The translations under genes and the position numbers were made by a program. Of a DNA stretch of 5,829 nucleotides, positions 1 through 5,549 are shown piece after piece (the first letter of the stretch is position 1; each line of letters starts with the position of its first letter). The DNA is from Pseudomonadota bacterium (GTDB taxonomy: Bacteria; Pseudomonadota; Alphaproteobacteria; Rhizobiales; Xanthobacteraceae). Under the pieces are notes generated by a model. That model saw only the letters and a program-made list of their open reading frames with translations, was not told the origin of the DNA and searched no databases. Location of the stretch: positions 1 to 5,829 of the forward strand of contig JAEWFG010000207.1 in NCBI GenBank assembly GCA_023388935.1, read 5' to 3'.

Positions 1-555
1 CACCACGCAATTGCCGGCGGCGAGCGCGGGCGCGAGCTTCCAACAGGCCATCAGCAGCGGGAAGTTCCAGGGGATGATCTGGCCGACCACGCCGAGCGGC
101 TCGTGGAAATGATAGGCGATGGTGTCGTGGTCGATCTCGCTGATCGATCCCTCCTGCGCGCGCACCACGCCGGCGAAATAGCGGAAGTGATCGATCGCGA
201 GCGGCAGGTCGGCGGCGCGGGTCTCGCGGATCGGCTTGCCATTGTCCCAGGTCTCGGCAATCGCAAGGCGCTCGAGATTCTCTTCCATGCGGTCGGCGAT
301 CCGGTTCAGGATCGCGGCGCGCTCGGCGACGCTGGTGCGTCCCCAGGCGGCCTTGGCTGCATGCGCGGCATCGAGGGCGGCCCCGACATCGTGATGATCG
401 GAGCGCGCGATCTTGCAGACGATCTGGCCGTTCACCGGCGAGGCATTGTCGAAATATTTGCCGGAGATCGGCGCAACAAACTTGCCGCCGATGAAATTGT
501 CATAGCGTTCGGTGAAGGGATTCTGGGTGACGCCGAGGAATTCAACCTTGTTCAT
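1..555 (-). CDS. aldB: Aldehyde dehydrogenase, AldB/ExaC/AcoD type (N-terminal 185 aa; cut by window edge)
   Basis: NAD(P)-dependent oxidation of aldehydes, typically acetaldehyde, to acids in the cytosol. The visible 185 residues start MNKVEFLG and align from memory closely with E. coli AldB: RYDNFIGG (about 18-24), AETWDNGKPIRET (100-112), the HFRYFAG stretch (123-129), and HEPLGVVGQIIPWNFP (151-166). The Asn of PWNFP is the conserved oxyanion-hole residue of the ALDH superfamily. The catalytic Cys and the NAD-binding core lie beyond the left edge; the family is about 505 aa, so roughly 320 residues are missing. The ATG at 555 is preceded by GGGAG (562-566) with 6 nt spacing, which fixes the start. 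The upstream neighbour is a GAF-Fis regulator of AcoR type on the same strand, the usual partner of such dehydrogenases. The exact physiological aldehyde cannot be told, so the symbol stands for the family. Confidence 0.93.
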   Translation of the reverse strand, partial: MNKVEFLGVTQNPFTERYDNFIGGKFVAPISGKYFDNASPVNGQIVCKIARSDHHDVGAALDAAHAAKAAWGRTSVAERAAILNRIADRMEENLERLAIAETWDNGKPIRETRAADLPLAIDHFRYFAGVVRAQEGSISEIDHDTIAYHFHEPLGVVGQIIPWNFPLLMACWKLAPALAAGNCVV

Positions 556-570
556 TGATCACTCCCGATG

Positions 571-584
571 TTGATGTTGCGCAA
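571..584. promoter_or_regulatory. Weak FNR/FixK-like box in the aldehyde dehydrogenase leader
   Basis: TTGATGTTGCGCAA fits the degenerate rhizobial FixK pattern TTG(A/C)-N6-(T/G)CAA as I remember it. Its centre lies only about 22 bp upstream of the dehydrogenase ATG, too close for classical activation. If real it would more likely act by blocking transcription. A match of this looseness is expected about 0.3 to 0.4 times by chance in a window of this size. Confidence 0.2.
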
Positions 585-669
585 TCCATCGTGTGTTCAC
601 GACTTGCGCTGACGATCTCGCGGGAAGCGTTTGCTGTCAGCCCTGGCCGAAGCGATGGCCGGGCCGACC

Positions 670-687
670 TGTCGCAGTTCTGCGACA
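670..687. promoter_or_regulatory. Perfect palindrome, candidate operator of the AcoR-like regulator
   Basis: TGTCGCAG-TT-CTGCGACA is a perfect inverted repeat of two 8-bp arms with a 2-bp centre. It lies about 115 bp upstream of the aldehyde dehydrogenase start, between that gene and the gene of its probable regulator. Fis-type HTH proteins bind as dimers to inverted repeats, often 80-200 bp upstream of the promoter they control. That it is the binding site of the neighbouring GAF-Fis protein is inference. I found no second copy near the regulator's own start. Confidence 0.5.
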
Positions 688-734
688 GTCCTGGGCTAGC
701 CACAGGCAAGATGGGGCACTCGCGGCCTCCACAT

Positions 735-820
735 CGTCATTGCGAGCGCAGCGAAGCAATCCAGAATCCCTCCGCGGGGACAGTCTGGATTGCTTAGTCG
801 CTTCGCTCCTCGCAATGACG
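735..820. repeat. Palindromic intergenic repeat (REP-like hairpin)
   Basis: The left arm starts CGTCATTGCGAG (735-746) and runs to AAGCAATCCAGA at 765. The right arm starts TCTGGATTGCTT (784-795) and ends CTCGCAATGACG (809-820). The outer 12 bp and the inner 12 bp pair perfectly; the middle is imperfect because of a small rearrangement around AGTCGCTTCGCT. The loop is about 18 nt. The CGTCATTGCGAG...AAGCAATCCAG wording is what I recognise as a dispersed repeat of Bradyrhizobium and related genomes. It starts 8 bp beyond the regulator's stop codon, so it could also end or protect that transcript. There is no T-run for an intrinsic terminator. Confidence 0.8.
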
Positions 821-828
821 GTTGAAGC

Positions 829-1788
829 TCAGTGCTTCAGCTCGAACCGCTTGAGCTTTCTGTGCAGCGTGGCTCGGCTGACGCCGAGGGCCTTGGCGGC
901 CGCCGAAACATTTCCGCCTGCGCGGAGCAGCGCCCGCTGCAACACGGCGCGCTGACCGCCGGCCAGATGGTCACGCGCGGTATCGCCGCCGAGCAAATCG
1001 GCCGCGGGCACCGGCTGCAACGGCCGGCCGGGCGCGATTCCGAGGGCCACCCGGGCAGACCGGGTCGCGCCAATCACGAGATCGTCCGCATCGACCGCGA
1101 CGAGACCGCCGGACTGGCCGTCCCCGCCTTGCGTCAGCACGATGCGAGCATGGGCGAAGGCGCGGCGGAACAGGTCGGCCTCGATGCGCCTGGCCGCCTC
1201 GCCTGCCGCAAGCGCGATCAGGCTGGAGAACGCGTCGGTGCGGTCGGCGCGGCAGGAGGAGACGTCGAGCACGCCGGCGAGCGCGGCCCCGTGGTCATAG
1301 ATCGGAACGGCAGTGCAGCTCAGAAGCGTGTTGCGGGTGAAGAAGTGCTGGTCGCGGTCGATCGTCAGCGGCCGTTGCTCGACGAGGCAGGTGCCGATGC
1401 CATTGGTGCCCTCGTGCTCCTCGCTCCAGAGCGCGCCGGTCCACAGGCCCCAGGATTGAAACGTCGCATCGTCCACCGGTGTACCGCGACGGTCGACCGG
1501 CACACCTTCGCCATCGGCGAGCAGCACGCAGCAGCCGCTCGCGCCGACCGCATTATAGAGCCTGTCCATGGCGCCTTGCGCGGCGGCGAGCAGCGGGGCG
1601 ATGCGCTCGCGCGCCTGGTGCAACTCGGCATCGGTCAGCCGCATCGGTGCGCTGCGGCCGGCGGGATCGAGATGATGCAATCGGGACGAACGGCGCCATG
1701 AGGCCACGAGCGCGGAGCGCGCGGCCTGGCCTGACGCAATGGCGGCTTCGACTTGAGCCGCGTGATGCCGGGACATTGGCCCATTCAT
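829..1788 (-). CDS. GAF-Fis transcriptional regulator, AcoR-like without AAA+ domain
   Basis: Probable activator of the adjacent aldehyde dehydrogenase gene. From the ATG at 1788 it is 319 aa. The AcoR-type N-terminal segment has ASWRRSSRLHHLDP (29-42). A GAF sensor domain spans about 75-205, with the hallmark EEHEGTNGIGTCLVEQRPLTI (123-143) and AVPIYDHGAALAGVLDVSS (160-178). A short linker, LVAVDADDLVIGATRSAR (229-246), matches the region that precedes AAA+ in AcoR. A Fis-type HTH_8 closes the protein (about 280-316, NVSAAAKALGVSRATLHRKL). The sigma54-contacting AAA+ module is absent: no Walker A, no GAFTGA; full-length AcoR is over 600 aa. It therefore should not activate sigma54 promoters directly. 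GGAGG (1797-1801) sits 8 nt before this ATG; a GTG at 1791, immediately before it in frame, is an alternative start. The ligand is unknown. Confidence 0.9.
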   Translation of the reverse strand: MNGPMSRHHAAQVEAAIASGQAARSALVASWRRSSRLHHLDPAGRSAPMRLTDAELHQARERIAPLLAAAQGAMDRLYNAVGASGCCVLLADGEGVPVDRRGTPVDDATFQSWGLWTGALWSEEHEGTNGIGTCLVEQRPLTIDRDQHFFTRNTLLSCTAVPIYDHGAALAGVLDVSSCRADRTDAFSSLIALAAGEAARRIEADLFRRAFAHARIVLTQGGDGQSGGLVAVDADDLVIGATRSARVALGIAPGRPLQPVPAADLLGGDTARDHLAGGQRAVLQRALLRAGGNVSAAAKALGVSRATLHRKLKRFELKH

Positions 1789-1808
1789 CACTGTTTCCTC
1801 CGGGTAGC

Positions 1809-1814
1809 AGTCTA
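1809..1814 (-). promoter_or_regulatory. Candidate -10 element of the AcoR-like regulator gene
   Basis: On the minus strand the hexamer reads TAGACT, four of six matches to TATAAT. Its centre is about 31 bp from the centre of the FixK-like box at 1836-1849, the spacing expected for a class II FNR/CRP-family promoter with the box near -41. The start point would fall near 1801-1803, giving a short leader that just includes GGAGG. The hexamer is weak in itself and rests on this spacing. Confidence 0.3.
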
Positions 1815-1835
1815 GGCTGTGCCGGCAGGGCCCGG

Positions 1836-1849
1836 TTGATCTGCGTCAA
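1836..1849. promoter_or_regulatory. FNR/FixK-type box upstream of the AcoR-like regulator gene
   Basis: TTGATCTGCGTCAA matches the FNR/FixK consensus TTGAT-N4-ATCAA at 9 of 10 defined positions and fits TTG(A/C)-N6-(T/G)CAA fully. It is centred about 54 bp upstream of the regulator's ATG. FixK and FNR proteins activate microoxic genes from sites near -41, and the geometry here allows that. Binding and direction are inference; no FixK or FNR gene is in the window. Confidence 0.5.
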
Positions 1850-2004
1850 CTTGGGGGCGACAGCGACAGAAGCCATGATCCGGCTGCGGTGCTACGGTCA
1901 AGGCAGCAGTCCGGCTCCACAGCTACGACTTCGGTAGAATTGAGATGCGCCTGTCGGTTTTCGGCAACGGCTTTCGCAGCCGGTTTCGAAAGCTGCGGAA
2001 AGCG

Positions 2005-2322
2005 CTAGTTCGCCGGGATCATCCGAACGAGATCATGCGGATTGACGTAGTCGAGCTGGAAGCGCGCCCGCTCGTCCAGCATGTCGGGGTCGATCCGGTT
2101 GGTGCGCAGCAGCGATACGCGCTGCTCGTTCCTGGCGCGCTCACGCTTCAGCTGCGCCAGCTCGCTCGTCAACGCGATGATTTCCTGGTCGAGTTCCTGG
2201 CGGGCGTTGAGGCCGTATTTGCCGGTATAGGCGTTGACGCCGAAATAGCCGACGATGGCGGCCGCCATCGTGTAGAGGGCAAGACCGGTCAGGATCGATT
2301 TCAGGCGCGCGCGGGAGACCAT
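2005..2322 (-). CDS. ftsB: Cell division protein FtsB / septum formation initiator (DivIC family)
   Basis: Small bitopic inner-membrane protein of the divisome that forms a coiled coil with FtsL and joins FtsQ. The 105 residues fit the family: a short basic N-terminus (MVSRARLK), one membrane segment at about 10-28 (LTGLALYTMAAAIVGYFG), the periplasmic YTGKYGL (32-38) that marks the family in alphaproteobacteria, a Glu/Leu-rich coiled coil (about 40-75), and a C-terminal globular tail (RIDPDMLDERARFQL...DLVRMIP). The frame stays open upstream to an ATG at 2421, but that stretch lies partly in the palindromic repeat and reads as low-complexity filler, so the ATG at 2322 is chosen. No strong Shine-Dalgarno precedes it. 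In related genomes ftsB lies between eno and pdhA, and here too it is downstream of eno. Confidence 0.92.
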   Translation of the reverse strand: MVSRARLKSILTGLALYTMAAAIVGYFGVNAYTGKYGLNARQELDQEIIALTSELAQLKRERARNEQRVSLLRTNRIDPDMLDERARFQLDYVNPHDLVRMIPAN

Positions 2323-2381
2323 TTTGGCAAAATGGGACAGGTTGGTTAAGGAAGTGCTAAAGGCCCCGTAGACCGCCCAAC

Positions 2382-2507
2382 CCTCATGGTGAGGAGGCGC
2401 GCTAGCGCCGTCTCGAACCATGCAGGCCCAGCTGTCCCCGCGGCCATCCTTCGAGACGACCGCTTCGCGGTCTCCTCAGGATGAGGACTGCTTGTGTGGC
2501 CGCGGGG
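2382..2507. repeat. Compound palindromic intergenic repeat (two tandem hairpins)
   Basis: The first hairpin (2382-2425) runs from CCTCATGGTGAGGAG to GTCTCGAACCATGCAGG, with a GGCGC...GCGCC stem near its tip. The second (about 2446-2482) pairs ATCCTTCGAGAC with GTCTCCTCAGGAT around CCGCTTCGCGG. A further perfect 10-bp pair, CCCCGCGGCC (2436-2445) and GGCCGCGGGG (2498-2507), encloses the second hairpin. The CATCCTTCGAGAC...CTCAGGATGAGG wording is what I recognise as a dispersed Bradyrhizobium repeat. It lies just past the FMN reductase stop and before ftsB and could end or stabilise the reductase transcript. It is a different family from the repeat at 735-820. Confidence 0.78.
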
Positions 2508-2517
2508 ATATTCGATC

Positions 2518-3069
2518 TCAGCCGTGGTGCTTCGCCACGTGGGCTGCAAACGCATCGATATAGGCCTGGAGCACGGGCTTCATCGATTCCTTGACCAGGT
2601 TACCCTCCGCATCGAAGGCATCGCCAACGGCGTTCAGGTAGATCTCCGGCTGCTGCATGATCGGGCCGGCGATGCCCGGCAGGATGTTCTGCAGCGTCTT
2701 CGCGGCGCTGACGCCACCGAGGGGGCCCGGCGAGTTCGATACGATGCCGACCGGCTTGCCGTTGAACGAGCTCTTGCCATAGGGCCGCGAGGCGACGTCG
2801 ATGGCGTTCTTCAGCACGCCCGGGATCGCGCGATTGTATTCGGGGGTGACGAAGATAATGCCGTCCGATTTCTGGAGCTTTTCGCGGAAGGCCAGCCAGT
2901 CCGCAGGCGGCGCACCCTCGAGGTCCTGGTTGAAGAACGAGATGCCCGCCGGCGTGATGACCTCGAGCTTGAGAGAGGCCGGCGCGAGTTTTGCGAGCGC
3001 GTTGGCGATCTTCAGAGAGAAGCTGTCCTTGCGCAGGCTGCCGGCGATCGTGACGATATTGTAGGCCAT
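2518..3069 (-). CDS. NADPH-dependent FMN reductase / ChrR-like quinone or chromate reductase
   Basis: Cytosolic flavodoxin-fold reductase that binds FMN and uses NAD(P)H to reduce quinones, flavins, azo dyes or chromate. The 183 residues match the usual length of about 180-190. The N-terminal strand and phosphate-binding loop IAGSLRKDSFS (8-18) is the (L)RxxS FMN motif. TPEYNRAIPGVLKNAID (75-91) is the family hallmark next to the flavin ring. SNSPGPLGG (111-119) fits the third FMN loop. Overall order and wording resemble E. coli ChrR from memory. The ATG at 3069 follows AAGGA (3076-3080) with 6 nt spacing; the frame is open further upstream through a terminator, so a longer start is rejected. 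It is probably transcribed on its own, being separated by a terminator from the gene behind it. The real substrate cannot be read from the sequence. Confidence 0.92.
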   Translation of the reverse strand: MAYNIVTIAGSLRKDSFSLKIANALAKLAPASLKLEVITPAGISFFNQDLEGAPPADWLAFREKLQKSDGIIFVTPEYNRAIPGVLKNAIDVASRPYGKSSFNGKPVGIVSNSPGPLGGVSAAKTLQNILPGIAGPIMQQPEIYLNAVGDAFDAEGNLVKESMKPVLQAYIDAFAAHVAKHHG

Positions 3070-3186
3070 GAGTTGTCCTTGAAGGCATGAGCGGGAGTGC
3101 CGGGCGGCACTTAAGCCATCCGGATCGATGGATGCAAGTGCATGAACCGGCCTGATTTGGAAACGCTGAGTTTCCCGGAATCGTCT

Positions 3187-3220
3187 CCCAAAACAATCGG
3201 GCCGCCAAACGGCGGCCCGA
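3187..3220 (-). terminator. Rho-independent terminator after the metallo-hydrolase gene
   Basis: On the minus strand a perfect 10-bp GC-rich stem, TCGGGCCGCC and GGCGGCCCGA, closes a GTTT loop and is followed at once by TTGTTTT. It begins 26 nt past the stop codon of the metallo-hydrolase gene. The plus strand has no T-run after the stem, so it works in one direction. This separates that transcript from the FMN reductase gene. Confidence 0.9.
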
Positions 3221-3246
3221 ACTTTCCTGCAAATCCGCAATCCCGA

Positions 3247-4245
3247 TCAGATCGTCGGATTCCAGGCCGACGGGATCAGGCGATATTTGGCGCCGTCCTT
3301 CTCGACATGGCCGACCGAGGGGAAGGTGAAGTGAAAGCCGACCACGGTCGCCTTCTCCGCCGCCGCCATGTCGTAGAATTTGTGGCGCGTCTCCTGCGCC
3401 ATGACAGGATCAACATCGAATGCGACATGCCAGTCCGGATTGCGCAGGAAGAATTCCGGAATGTTGGTGACGTCCGACTGGATCAGGACCTTCGCATCGC
3501 CCGACGCGACCGCAAACGAGCTGTGACCGGGCGTGTGGCCAGGCGTCGCGATCGAGGTGATGCCGGGCGCGACCTCCTTGCCCCAATCGTACTTGGTCAC
3601 CTTGGACTCGAGGCCGGCAAAGGTCTTCTTCACGTTGGCGAAGTAGTTCTTCATCATCGCGTTGGACTCGGCCTTGGCGGTATTGTCCTCGCTGGTCCAG
3701 AACGCCCAGTCCTTGCCGGGCACCATGATCTCCGCATTCGGGAAGGCGAGCGACCCGTCGGCCAAACGGATGCCGTTGGTGTGGTCGGGATGCAGATGCG
3801 AAAGCAGCACGATGTCGATGCTCTTCGGGTCGACGCCGGCGGCCTGGAGGTTTTGCAACGTGCGGCCGACCGCGCCCTTGCTCGCCTCGAAATTCGCGAT
3901 GCCGTTGCCGGTGTCGATCAGCACCAGCTTGGAGCCGGTGTTGATGAGCTGCGGATTGAACGGGATCGTGACCATGCCCTTCGGCATGTAGGCGGCGTCG
4001 GAAGCGGCAAGCGCCTCTTCCTTCGGGATGTTGACGACGAACTTGTCCGGCATCGGGAAGGTGCGCGCACCGTCATTGATCGAGGTGCACTCGTAGCTGC
4101 CGACCTTGTAGCGATAGAAGCCGGGCGCCTGCGTGCCGGCTTGCGGCACTGCGGCATTGGCTACGGTCGGTCGAAATCCGGTAACGGCAGCCGCGCCGAC
4201 AGCAGCAGCGCCTGCGAGCAAATGGCGGCGATTGAGATCAGTCAT
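3247..4245 (-). CDS. Tat-exported MBL-fold metallo-hydrolase
   Basis: Binuclear-metal hydrolase, predicted to act in the periplasm. The 332 residues begin with a twin-arginine signal: NRRHLLAG (5-12), a hydrophobic Ala/Gly stretch (about 9-23) and a likely AxA cleavage site near VANA-A (28-32). The metal ligands are all visible: HLHPDH (150-155), PGH (His237), the Asp of QSD (258) and the His of GFHF (305). Strands such as LVLIDTGNG (107-115) are typical of the fold. The layout resembles lactonase-like or arylsulfatase-like MBL proteins of rhizobia, but the substrate is unknown. The ATG at 4245 has AAGGGGA (4253-4259) 7 nt upstream. A TTG further up at 4287 lacks a Shine-Dalgarno and would bury the Tat motif. 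A terminator follows; 110 bp separate it from the oxidoreductase gene in front. Confidence 0.92.
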   Translation of the reverse strand: MTDLNRRHLLAGAAAVGAAAVTGFRPTVANAAVPQAGTQAPGFYRYKVGSYECTSINDGARTFPMPDKFVVNIPKEEALAASDAAYMPKGMVTIPFNPQLINTGSKLVLIDTGNGIANFEASKGAVGRTLQNLQAAGVDPKSIDIVLLSHLHPDHTNGIRLADGSLAFPNAEIMVPGKDWAFWTSEDNTAKAESNAMMKNYFANVKKTFAGLESKVTKYDWGKEVAPGITSIATPGHTPGHSSFAVASGDAKVLIQSDVTNIPEFFLRNPDWHVAFDVDPVMAQETRHKFYDMAAAEKATVVGFHFTFPSVGHVEKDGAKYRLIPSAWNPTI

Positions 4246-4252
4246 GGAGATG

Positions 4253-4322
4253 TCCCCTTCTGAGCCTTGCGGTTTTTCCGCTTTCAATGGCGGCGGAATA
4301 ATCTCCCGCTTAGCTCAGAAGG
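4253..4322 (-). promoter_or_regulatory. Possible leader RNA structure covering the metallo-hydrolase Shine-Dalgarno
   Basis: On the minus-strand RNA, CCTTCTGAGC (4322-4313) pairs perfectly with GCTCAGAAGG (4265-4256), over 47 nt of intervening sequence. Inside lies a second hairpin, TTCCGC (4298-4293) with GCGGAA (4281-4276). Alternatively GCGG and CCGC next to the outer stem extend it across a 3x3 internal loop. The 3' arm overlaps the Shine-Dalgarno AAGGGGA of the metallo-hydrolase gene, so the structure could limit translation. No U-run follows, so it is not an intrinsic terminator. The pairing is seen; the function is inference. Confidence 0.4.
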
Positions 4323-4355
4323 CAAGACCTCTTTTGGCTCACGTGCCGCCGCTCA

Positions 4356-5495
4356 TCACGACAATTTATTTGGGTTGATGAGGAATTTTTCGCCGGTAGC
4401 CCGTTTGGCGTACACCGCGATGTTGGCGGGATCGAGCGCCTCCTGGAGCGACACCACCTTGGTGTAGTGGCTCGCAAAGGTGGTCTTGAGCTCCGATGCC
4501 ACGCGCTGGCGCAGCCTGCCAATCTCGGCCGGGCCAATCTTTTGCAGGAAAGGCGTCAACAGCCAGCCGGCGACTCCCCAGCTCAGACCGAAGGACCGGC
4601 TCAGTTCGGTCGGACGATTGTCGAGACTGCCGTAGATGTAGACCTGCTTGTACACGTTGGAGCCATAGCGACTGTATTCCTTCGCGGTCTTGTTGGCCGC
4701 AGCCTCCATGGCCATGAGGATCTGGCTCGCAAGCTTGCCGCCGCCGATGGCGTCGAAAGCGATCGTGGCGCCGGTTTCCACCAGCGCATCGGTCAGATCG
4801 TCCATGAAGGACGGCGTCGTGGAATCGACGACATGCTTTGCGCCGATCTTGCGCAGGATGTCGGCCTGCTCCTTGCTGCGGACGATGTTGACGAGGCCAA
4901 TGCCGTCCTTGATGCAGATCTTGTTGAGCATCTGGCCGAGATTGGAGGCGGCAGCCGTATGAACGAGCGCCTTGTGGTTCTCCCGTCGCATCGTCTCGGT
5001 CATGCCAAGTGCGGTCAGCGGATTGACGAACCAGGACGCGCCGTCGGCAGCCGTGGTGCCCGCCGGCAACTCCATCACGTCCCGGACTTTCAGCACGCGA
5101 TATTGCGTGTACATCGCGCCGCCGATCATCGACACCGTTTTGCCCATCAGCGCCTTCGCGGCATCCGACGATCCGGTCCTGATCACCGTGCCGGCGCCCT
5201 CGTTGCCGACAGGCAGCGATTGATCGAGCCGCGCCGTCATTAGCCGCATCGCGGCCTCCGGCATTTTGCCGGTGACCACGGGCAGATCCTTGGTGCCGGA
5301 CGCCTCGGCGGCCGACATGTCGGCAGGGCCGATCAGCAGCCCGAGGTCGGACGGATTGATCGGCGCAGCCTCGACACGAACCACGACCTCGTCGTCGCCC
5401 GGCTCTGGCGTCGGGATATTCACCAGGCACAATTCCAGCTCGCCGCTCTTCTTGATCAGCGAACGCAGTTGCAGTCCGGTCTTGCCGTCGCTCAT
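4356..5495 (-). CDS. Zinc-less MDR-family oxidoreductase (MECR/ETR-like, NADPH-dependent)
   Basis: Medium-chain reductase of the quinone oxidoreductase / 2-enoyl thioester reductase branch; expected to reduce an enoyl or quinone substrate with NADPH in the cytosol. In its 379 aa the GroES-like domain has VRVEAAPINPSDL (39-51) and PVGNEGAGTV (95-104). MYTQYRVL (128-135) and FVNPLTALGM (156-165) match the catalytic and hinge regions of MECR/ETR. The nucleotide-binding domain has HTAAASNLGQM (179-189) and VNIVRSKEQADIL (202-214), whose Arg suggests NADP(H). The GHE motif and four-Cys lobe of zinc enzymes are missing, so the common label zinc-binding dehydrogenase would mislead. Residues about 55-93 look longer than the usual 320-340 aa relatives. 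The ATG at 5495 has a strong GGGGAGGA 5 nt upstream. It lies 40 bp behind eno and may be cotranscribed with it. Confidence 0.88.
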   Translation of the reverse strand: MSDGKTGLQLRSLIKKSGELELCLVNIPTPEPGDDEVVVRVEAAPINPSDLGLLIGPADMSAAEASGTKDLPVVTGKMPEAAMRLMTARLDQSLPVGNEGAGTVIRTGSSDAAKALMGKTVSMIGGAMYTQYRVLKVRDVMELPAGTTAADGASWFVNPLTALGMTETMRRENHKALVHTAAASNLGQMLNKICIKDGIGLVNIVRSKEQADILRKIGAKHVVDSTTPSFMDDLTDALVETGATIAFDAIGGGKLASQILMAMEAAANKTAKEYSRYGSNVYKQVYIYGSLDNRPTELSRSFGLSWGVAGWLLTPFLQKIGPAEIGRLRQRVASELKTTFASHYTKVVSLQEALDPANIAVYAKRATGEKFLINPNKLS

Positions 5496-5525
5496 GTCGA
5501 TCCTCCCCTTTTCCGTTTGCGCGCG

Positions 5526-5549
5526 AGGCGCTGGCTTATGCCAGCGCCT
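5526..5549. other. Perfect hairpin with the enolase stop codon in its loop
   Basis: AGGCGCTGGC (5526-5535) and GCCAGCGCCT (5540-5549) pair over 10 bp around a TTAT loop. On the minus strand the loop reads ATAA and holds the enolase TAA stop. No T-run follows on that strand, so it is unlikely to be a full intrinsic terminator; a role in attenuation or 3'-end protection between eno and the MDR gene is possible. Confidence 0.6.

Larger units (their letters stand above)
1789..2004. other. Intergenic region between ftsB and the AcoR-like gene
   Basis: These 216 bp hold the Shine-Dalgarno and the candidate promoter and FixK-like box of the regulator gene near the left end. At 1970-1993 an imperfect hairpin, GCTTTCG with CGAAAGC around a 10-nt loop, lies 11 bp beyond the ftsB stop. 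It has no T-tract on either strand, so it is not a convincing terminator. I see no coding sequence here. Confidence 0.6.

Noticed and set aside
585..730. Sigma54 -24/-12 promoter for the aldehyde dehydrogenase
   Set aside because: TTGC motifs exist on the minus strand (near 581 and 708), but none has GG at the required 10-bp spacing, and the neighbouring regulator lacks the AAA+ domain.
735..820. CRISPR or insertion-sequence end
   Set aside because: It is a single inverted repeat with no spaced direct copies, no transposase and no target-site duplication that I can see.
832..1701. Plus-strand frame of 289 codons
   Set aside because: Shadow of the GAF-Fis regulator in high-GC DNA; no motif and no ribosome binding site of note.
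1970..1993. Hairpin after ftsB as an intrinsic terminator
   Set aside because: The stem is only 7 bp with a 10-nt loop and no T-run follows on the minus strand.
2323..2421. Upstream extension of ftsB to an ATG at 2421
   Set aside because: The added 33 residues come partly from the palindromic repeat; the family starts at the short basic segment before the membrane helix.
3070..3240. Upstream extension of the FMN reductase
   Set aside because: It would pass through the terminator hairpin, and the ATG at 3069 has a good Shine-Dalgarno and begins the flavodoxin-like fold.
3142..4263. Long plus-strand frame of 373 codons
   Set aside because: It is antisense to the metallo-hydrolase gene, whose minus-strand product has full metal motifs and a Tat signal. 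The plus-strand product is Arg/Asp-rich without recognisable motifs, and the frame runs through the terminator.
4366..5430. Second minus-strand frame of 354 codons inside the MDR gene
   Set aside because: It overlaps the MDR gene in another frame and reads as Arg/Gly/His-rich filler, while the other frame has clear MDR motifs and a strong Shine-Dalgarno.
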